Source of the DNA: Nitrospinota bacterium
Lineage (GTDB): Bacteria; Tectomicrobia; Entotheonellia; J063
Assembly (NCBI GenBank): GCA_003696125.1
Contig: RFHZ01000385.1
Span: 1-9,162 of the forward strand
Reading direction: 5' to 3'
Length of the DNA stretch: 9,162 nt
The position numbers were made by a program, and so were the translations under genes. The notes under the pieces were generated by a model. It did no database searches. It was not told where the DNA came from and worked only from the letters and a program-made list of their open reading frames with translations. This document shows positions 6,570 to 9,162 of the stretch, one piece after another. The stretch's first letter is position 1. Each line of letters starts with the position of its first letter.

Positions 6570-7154
6570 ATGAATAGACCTGAAGCGCTCAAGCTGATCG
6601 CCGAGCTCTTCCCCGATCAACCGATTGTCTTAACCCTGGGCGGCACGGTACGGGAGATGATGGCCCTGGTTGGCCGGCGAGCCAACCATCTCCCTATCCT
6701 CGATTCGATGGGACTTCCCGTTCCGATTGCCCTCGGTCTGGCTTTGGGACTGGAAGAAGCACCGGTAGACAAGGTGATCGTGATAGAGGGGGATGGGAGC
6801 CTGTTGATGGGACTCTCGGTCCTGAGCACGATCGGTATGCTCCAGCCACGAAAGCTGCTGCTCATCCTCATGGACAACGGCGTGTACGCAGCGACCGGAG
6901 GGCAACCCACGGCGGCCCAGAGTACCGACTTCGTCCGCGTTGCGCAGGCCTTTGGCCTGGAAGCCCGCGAGGCAACGACTCTGGAGGGCTTGCGATCCAC
7001 CCTGCAGGAGCTCGCCGCTCTGGATCGACCTGCCTTCCTCCGGGTGGCGGTTACTACCGAGACCATTCCGACCGACTACTTCTTAGAGGACCCGGTGATC
7101 CCGGGACGAGAATTCCAGGCTTACCTGCAACAGAGATTGAGGCAGAGCTCATGA
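6570..7154 (+). CDS. ThDP decarboxylase beta (PP) subunit, sulfopyruvate decarboxylase ComE-like
   Basis: This partner subunit binds the diphosphate end of thiamine diphosphate and Mg2+. The ThDP motif is clear: E-GDG (GDG at 74-76) about 26 residues before Asn103 in LILMDNGVYAATGGQPT (98-114), a phrase typical of sulfopyruvate and phosphonopyruvate decarboxylases. Upstream, LDSMGLPVPIALGLALG (44-60) is the usual cofactor-domain entry. The 194-residue length is close to archaeal ComE. The start at ATG 6570 has GGGAGG (6559-6564) lying in the end of the alpha gene, so both subunits should be made in equal amounts from one message. The active site would form between an alpha and a beta chain. 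The gene ends 15 bases from the convergent msrQ stop. The substrate remains open, as for the alpha subunit. Confidence 0.88.
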   Translation: MNRPEALKLIAELFPDQPIVLTLGGTVREMMALVGRRANHLPILDSMGLPVPIALGLALGLEEAPVDKVIVIEGDGSLLMGLSVLSTIGMLQPRKLLLILMDNGVYAATGGQPTAAQSTDFVRVAQAFGLEAREATTLEGLRSTLQELAALDRPAFLRVAVTTETIPTDYFLEDPVIPGREFQAYLQQRLRQSS

Positions 7155-7169
7155 TGCTGGCCTACCGGC

Positions 7170-7811
7170 TCAGCGCAACAGAGATTTCTGCCTGCTCTTT
7201 AGCCCGGCACCGAGATACTTTGCGCCGATCCGGTAGGCCAGAAGAAGCCCCAGGAGAAGGGCATAGTTGAAGGGGCGGCGGATATCTGCCTTCACCAGCC
7301 AGAAGAAATGCACTACCCCGATGATGGCGATGACATAGACCAGGCGGTGGAGTTGCTGCCAGCGTTTCCCCCCCAGCCATTTGATCAGGCGCCTGGTCGA
7401 GGTGACGGCCAGGGGGAACAGCAGGACATAGCCGGTAAAACCGGCCGTGATATAGGGACGCTTGGCAATATCATCCCAGATTCCTGCCAGCGAAAAGAAC
7501 TGGTCAAAGACCAGGTAGGTCAGGAAGTGGAGGCTGGCGTAAAAAAAGGCGAACAGGCCGAACATCCGCCGGAAGCGGATCAGTCGATTCCAGCCGGAGA
7601 GCCGCCGCAGCGGGGTCACGCTCAACGTGATCAGGAGAAAACGGAGTCCCCAAATCCCGGTCCGCCGGGTGATCGTCTCCACCGGATTGGCCCCCAGATT
7701 CCCGGTGAAGGTATCCCAAACCAATAAGACAAAGGGGAGCAGGCAGAGGAGAAAGATCCCGGCTTTGGTAGCCTGCATCCCCTTTGGAGTCTGCGCCCTG
7801 CTCACGTTCAA
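7170..7811 (-). CDS. msrQ: MsrQ, haem-binding membrane subunit of methionine sulfoxide reductase MsrPQ
   Basis: MsrQ is a six-helix inner-membrane b-type haem protein of the ferric-reductase-like family that passes electrons from the cytoplasmic flavin or quinone pool to periplasmic MsrP. The 213-residue sequence has the family's three key histidines: H95 ([10 protein letters not shown]), H155 (WQQLHRLVY) and H168 (GVVHFFW). It also shows the conserved [22 protein letters not shown] stretch (49-70), FRRMFGL and [17 protein letters not shown]. The start is TTG 7811, overlapping the msrP stop by four bases (TTGA) and preceded by GAGGAAG; an in-frame ATG (7778) lies 11 codons on but has no properly spaced site. 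The operon order msrP-msrQ is the standard one. No terminator is evident after it. Confidence 0.95.
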   Translation of the reverse strand: MNVSRAQTPKGMQATKAGIFLLCLLPFVLLVWDTFTGNLGANPVETITRRTGIWGLRFLLITLSVTPLRRLSGWNRLIRFRRMFGLFAFFYASLHFLTYLVFDQFFSLAGIWDDIAKRPYITAGFTGYVLLFPLAVTSTRRLIKWLGGKRWQQLHRLVYVIAIIGVVHFFWLVKADIRRPFNYALLLGLLLAYRIGAKYLGAGLKSRQKSLLR

Positions 7812-8773
7812 TAGTACTTCCTCAGATCCATTCCCGCATACAGATGGGCCACCTCCTCCGCATAGCCGTTGAACATCAGGGTCTTCCGCTTGAAGAATTC
7901 CCCGATCCGGCGCTCGCGAGCCTGGCTCCAGCGAGGATGGTCTACCTCGGGGTTGACGTTGGCATAAAAGCCGTACTCGTGAGGGGCTGCCCTGTGCCAG
8001 GTAGTCACCGGCTGCTGTTCCACAAAACGGATCTTAACGATCGACTTTATACTCTTAAATCCGTATTTCCAAGGCACCACCAGCCGGAGGGGGGCTCCAT
8101 TCTGGTTGGGAAGCACTTCGCCGTAAAGGCCAACGGCCAGGATGGTCAGGGGGTGCATGGCCTCATCCATGCGCAACCCTTCCACATAGGGCCATTTGAG
8201 GACCGGGTAGCGTTGGCCAGGCATCTGTTCCGGATCGTACAGGGTGACGAACTCCACATACTTTGCCTTGGAGGTCGGCTCAAGCCGTTTGATCAGGTCC
8301 CCTAAGGGGAATCCCACCCAGGGGATGACCATAGACCAGGCCTCTACACAGCGCAGGCGATAGATCCTCTCCTCAAGGGGATGCGGCTTGAGGAGGTCTT
8401 CTAAAGCGTATACCGCCGGCTTTTTCACCTCCCCTTCTATCGCCACCGTCCACGGTTTGGTCTGGAAGTTCTTGGCCAGTTCGGCTGGCGACCGCTTATC
8501 GGTCGCGAATTCGTAGAAGTTATTATAGGTCGTTACCGCCTTATAGGGGGTCAGTTCTTCGTCGGTGCTGAACGGGCCTTTGCGAACTCCCTTCAGCTTC
8601 TCCCCGGCCAGAGCTGGCCGGGGAGAACCCAACTCTGGTCCAACCACACCGGCCGCCGTGGCCAGCACCGTACCCCAGGCGAGACGCAGGAAGCGCCGTC
8701 GCTCTAAATAGAGTCGTTTATCGGTGACTTCTGATTCCCGGCAATCAGAAGGTCTCTTGATCTTGATGAGCAT
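7808..8773 (-). CDS. msrP: MsrP, periplasmic molybdopterin methionine-sulfoxide reductase
   Basis: MsrP (YedY) reduces oxidised methionine in periplasmic proteins, repairing damage from hypochlorite and similar oxidants, with electrons from MsrQ. The 321 residues match the whole family pattern. ESEVT (13-17) precedes a Tat leader with RRRFLR (25-30), a hydrophobic stretch and likely cleavage after ALA (54-56). Then come YNNFYEF (83-89), [14 protein letters not shown] with the Mo-binding Cys142, [46 protein letters not shown] and [11 protein letters not shown]. The ATG at 8773 has GTGAGG (8786-8781) 7 bases upstream. The export route is Tat, as the folded protein carries its cofactor. It is the first gene of the msrPQ unit; the palindromes upstream are candidate control sites. 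Confidence 0.97.
   Translation of the reverse strand: MLIKIKRPSDCRESEVTDKRLYLERRRFLRLAWGTVLATAAGVVGPELGSPRPALAGEKLKGVRKGPFSTDEELTPYKAVTTYNNFYEFATDKRSPAELAKNFQTKPWTVAIEGEVKKPAVYALEDLLKPHPLEERIYRLRCVEAWSMVIPWVGFPLGDLIKRLEPTSKAKYVEFVTLYDPEQMPGQRYPVLKWPYVEGLRMDEAMHPLTILAVGLYGEVLPNQNGAPLRLVVPWKYGFKSIKSIVKIRFVEQQPVTTWHRAAPHEYGFYANVNPEVDHPRWSQARERRIGEFFKRKTLMFNGYAEEVAHLYAGMDLRKYY
7817..7823 (-). promoter_or_regulatory. Shine-Dalgarno site supporting TTG start of msrQ
   Basis: On the minus strand GAGGAAG occupies 7823-7817; its AGGA core is 7 bases from TTG 7811. It lies inside the last codons of msrP, supporting translational coupling and the rare TTG start over ATG 7778. Confidence 0.5.
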
Positions 8774-8804
8774 ACGCCTACCTCACAAACTGTCTTTCTG
8801 TTCG

Positions 8805-8823
8805 TATATGTATTCAGCATATA
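8805..8823. repeat. Inverted repeat TATATG/CATATA
   Basis: TATATG (8805-8810) and CATATA (8818-8823) flank a 7-base spacer. It is 32 bases or more before the msrP start, where a promoter or operator would be expected. AT-rich six-base arms can arise by chance. Confidence 0.3.
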
Positions 8824-8825
8824 TT

Positions 8826-8839
8826 GTGCTTTCTTGCAC
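8826..8839. repeat. Inverted repeat GTGC-N6-GCAC
   Basis: GTGC (8826-8829) and GCAC (8836-8839) flank TTTCTT. It adjoins the AT-rich inverted repeat on one side and lies about 25 bases from the 14-bp palindrome. The arms are short, so the element is only a candidate protein-binding site. Confidence 0.25.
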
Positions 8840-8863
8840 CGAAATTGCGATAATGACCATTGA

Positions 8864-8877
8864 GTAGCCATGGCTAC
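8864..8877. promoter_or_regulatory. Perfect 14-bp palindrome GTAGCCATGGCTAC, candidate operator
   Basis: Both strands read GTAGCCATGGCTAC without mismatch. It lies 91-104 bases before the msrP start, upstream of the AT-rich promoter-like stretch, a common place for a dimeric regulator. I do not recognise the regulator. The link to msrPQ is inferred from position. Confidence 0.4.
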
Positions 8878-8945
8878 CACCTTAGAGAACACTGAAAACG
8901 CAGGGGATATTTCTGGGATGCGTGAAAAAAACTCCCCCCTCCTTC

Positions 8946-8969
8946 CCGCGTTCTCTGCGAACTCTGCGG
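8946..8969. repeat. Hairpin-forming intergenic repeat-like element
   Basis: On the + strand CCGC (8946-8949) pairs with GCGG (8966-8969) and GTTC (8950-8953) with GAAC (8959-8962), around loop TCTGC and a 3-base bulge TCT. CTCTGCG occurs twice inside. The element directly abuts the amidase stop codon. Similar CTCTGCG-bearing intergenic elements are, from memory, spread in many bacterial genomes. It may shape the 3' end of the amidase message, though the T7 run is too far away for a standard terminator. Confidence 0.4.
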
Positions 8970-9162
8970 TTAAGGTAACATAGTCGAGTTCCTCAAGCGG
9001 GGCTCTTCCCGGAAATCGATCACCCCTTCACACCAGTGAGCCGCTGCCAGGAGCCTGGCTTCGGTAAAAGGAGGACTGGCCAGCTGGATGCCGAAAGGGA
9101 GGCCCTCCTCGCTGAGGCCGGAAGGGATGGAGATGGCCGGAATACCGCAGAAGGTCCAGGGA
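8970..9162 (-). CDS. Amidase-signature family protein, C-terminal fragment
   Basis: Reading the minus strand from the window edge gives 63 residues ending at TAA (8972-8970): [14 protein letters not shown], then [23 protein letters not shown], then a short polar end. The pattern G-x-PAIS-x-P-x-G followed by LPxGxQL and FxExxLL is the conserved C-terminus of amidase-signature hydrolases (GatA, nicotinamidase-like and other amide hydrolases). The catalytic Ser-cisSer-Lys region lies outside the window, so neither activity nor substrate can be judged. It runs in the same direction as msrP, 196 bases upstream of it. GatA is possible, but no other gat gene is visible and a generic amidase is equally likely. 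Confidence 0.85.
   Translation of the reverse strand, partial: PWTFCGIPAISIPSGLSEEGLPFGIQLASPPFTEARLLAAAHWCEGVIDFREEPRLRNSTMLP

Larger units (their letters stand above)
8774..8969. promoter_or_regulatory. Upstream region of msrPQ (gap between amidase stop and msrP)
   Basis: These 196 bases must hold the msrPQ promoter unless the unit is read from the amidase side. The part nearest msrP (8800-8860) is AT-rich compared with the rest of the window. Possible minus-strand -10 elements (TATATG, CATTAT) occur, but none has a convincing -35 at the right distance, so I do not assign one. A T7 run on the minus strand (8931-8925) lies 14 bases beyond the hairpin at 8946-8969. Confidence 0.4.

Noticed and set aside
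5798-6592. 264-codon open frame on the minus strand
   Set aside because: It runs antisense across the end of the nucleotidyltransferase, the promoter gap and the whole alpha subunit gene, and its translation resembles no family. The sense genes have clear motifs.
7784-8305. 173-codon open frame on the + strand opposite msrP and msrQ
   Set aside because: It overlaps two strongly identified minus-strand genes and shows no family pattern.
8824-8854. Possible + strand promoter: TTGTGC (8824-8829) and GATAAT (8849-8854)
   Set aside because: The spacer is 19 bases, the -35 is poor, and there is no + strand gene downstream in the window.
8704-8892. 62-codon open frame on the minus strand overlapping the msrP start
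   Set aside because: It covers the palindromes and the ribosome site, overlaps the msrP leader in another phase, and has no clear ribosome site or domain.
8925-8969. Rho-independent terminator for the amidase on the minus strand
   Set aside because: A hairpin and a T7 run are both present but 14 bases apart; a standard terminator needs the T run directly after the stem.

Overview
The window reads as the chromosome of a Gram-negative bacterium of moderately high GC. Support for Gram-negative comes from a periplasmic MsrP/MsrQ pair with a Tat leader, a lipid A-biosynthesis (LAB_N) protein and polyprenyl-phosphate-sugar envelope enzymes. I cannot place the species. The gene mix would suit an uncultured lineage such as NC10/Methylomirabilota, Nitrospirota or a former deltaproteobacterial group, but that is a guess. 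I see no tRNA, rRNA, CRISPR array, insertion sequence or phage gene. No stretch over 300 bases lacks a gene.

Block 1 (1-5943, + strand) is a dense six-gene envelope-glycan operon. It holds, in order: a 5'-truncated cellulose-synthase-like family 2 glycosyltransferase; a soluble GtrB/DPM1-like polyprenyl-phosphate sugar synthase; a small stand-alone LAB_N membrane protein; an ArnT/PMT-like GT-C glycosyltransferase; a PAP2 phosphatase; and a sugar-1-phosphate nucleotidyltransferase with a beta-helix tail. Together they outline a pathway: make an NDP-sugar, load it on a lipid carrier at the inner face, transfer it outside the inner membrane, and remove a phosphate from the acceptor or carrier. 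Several genes overlap, and the last start is masked by an 11-bp hairpin, so translation is probably coupled. That lipid A is the acceptor is inference.

Block 2 (5944-7154, + strand) has its own sigma70-like promoter. It encodes a two-subunit thiamine-diphosphate decarboxylase of the ComD/ComE (sulfopyruvate or phosphonopyruvate decarboxylase) type. No other gene of either pathway is nearby, so the substrate is open.

Block 3 (7170-8773, - strand) is msrP-msrQ, the periplasmic methionine-sulfoxide repair system. It converges on block 2 with a gap of only 15 bases. Its 196-base upstream region holds a perfect 14-bp palindrome, two smaller inverted repeats and a hairpin-forming repeat-like element. 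That element abuts the stop codon of an amidase-signature protein, of which only the C-terminus (8970-9162, - strand) is in the window.
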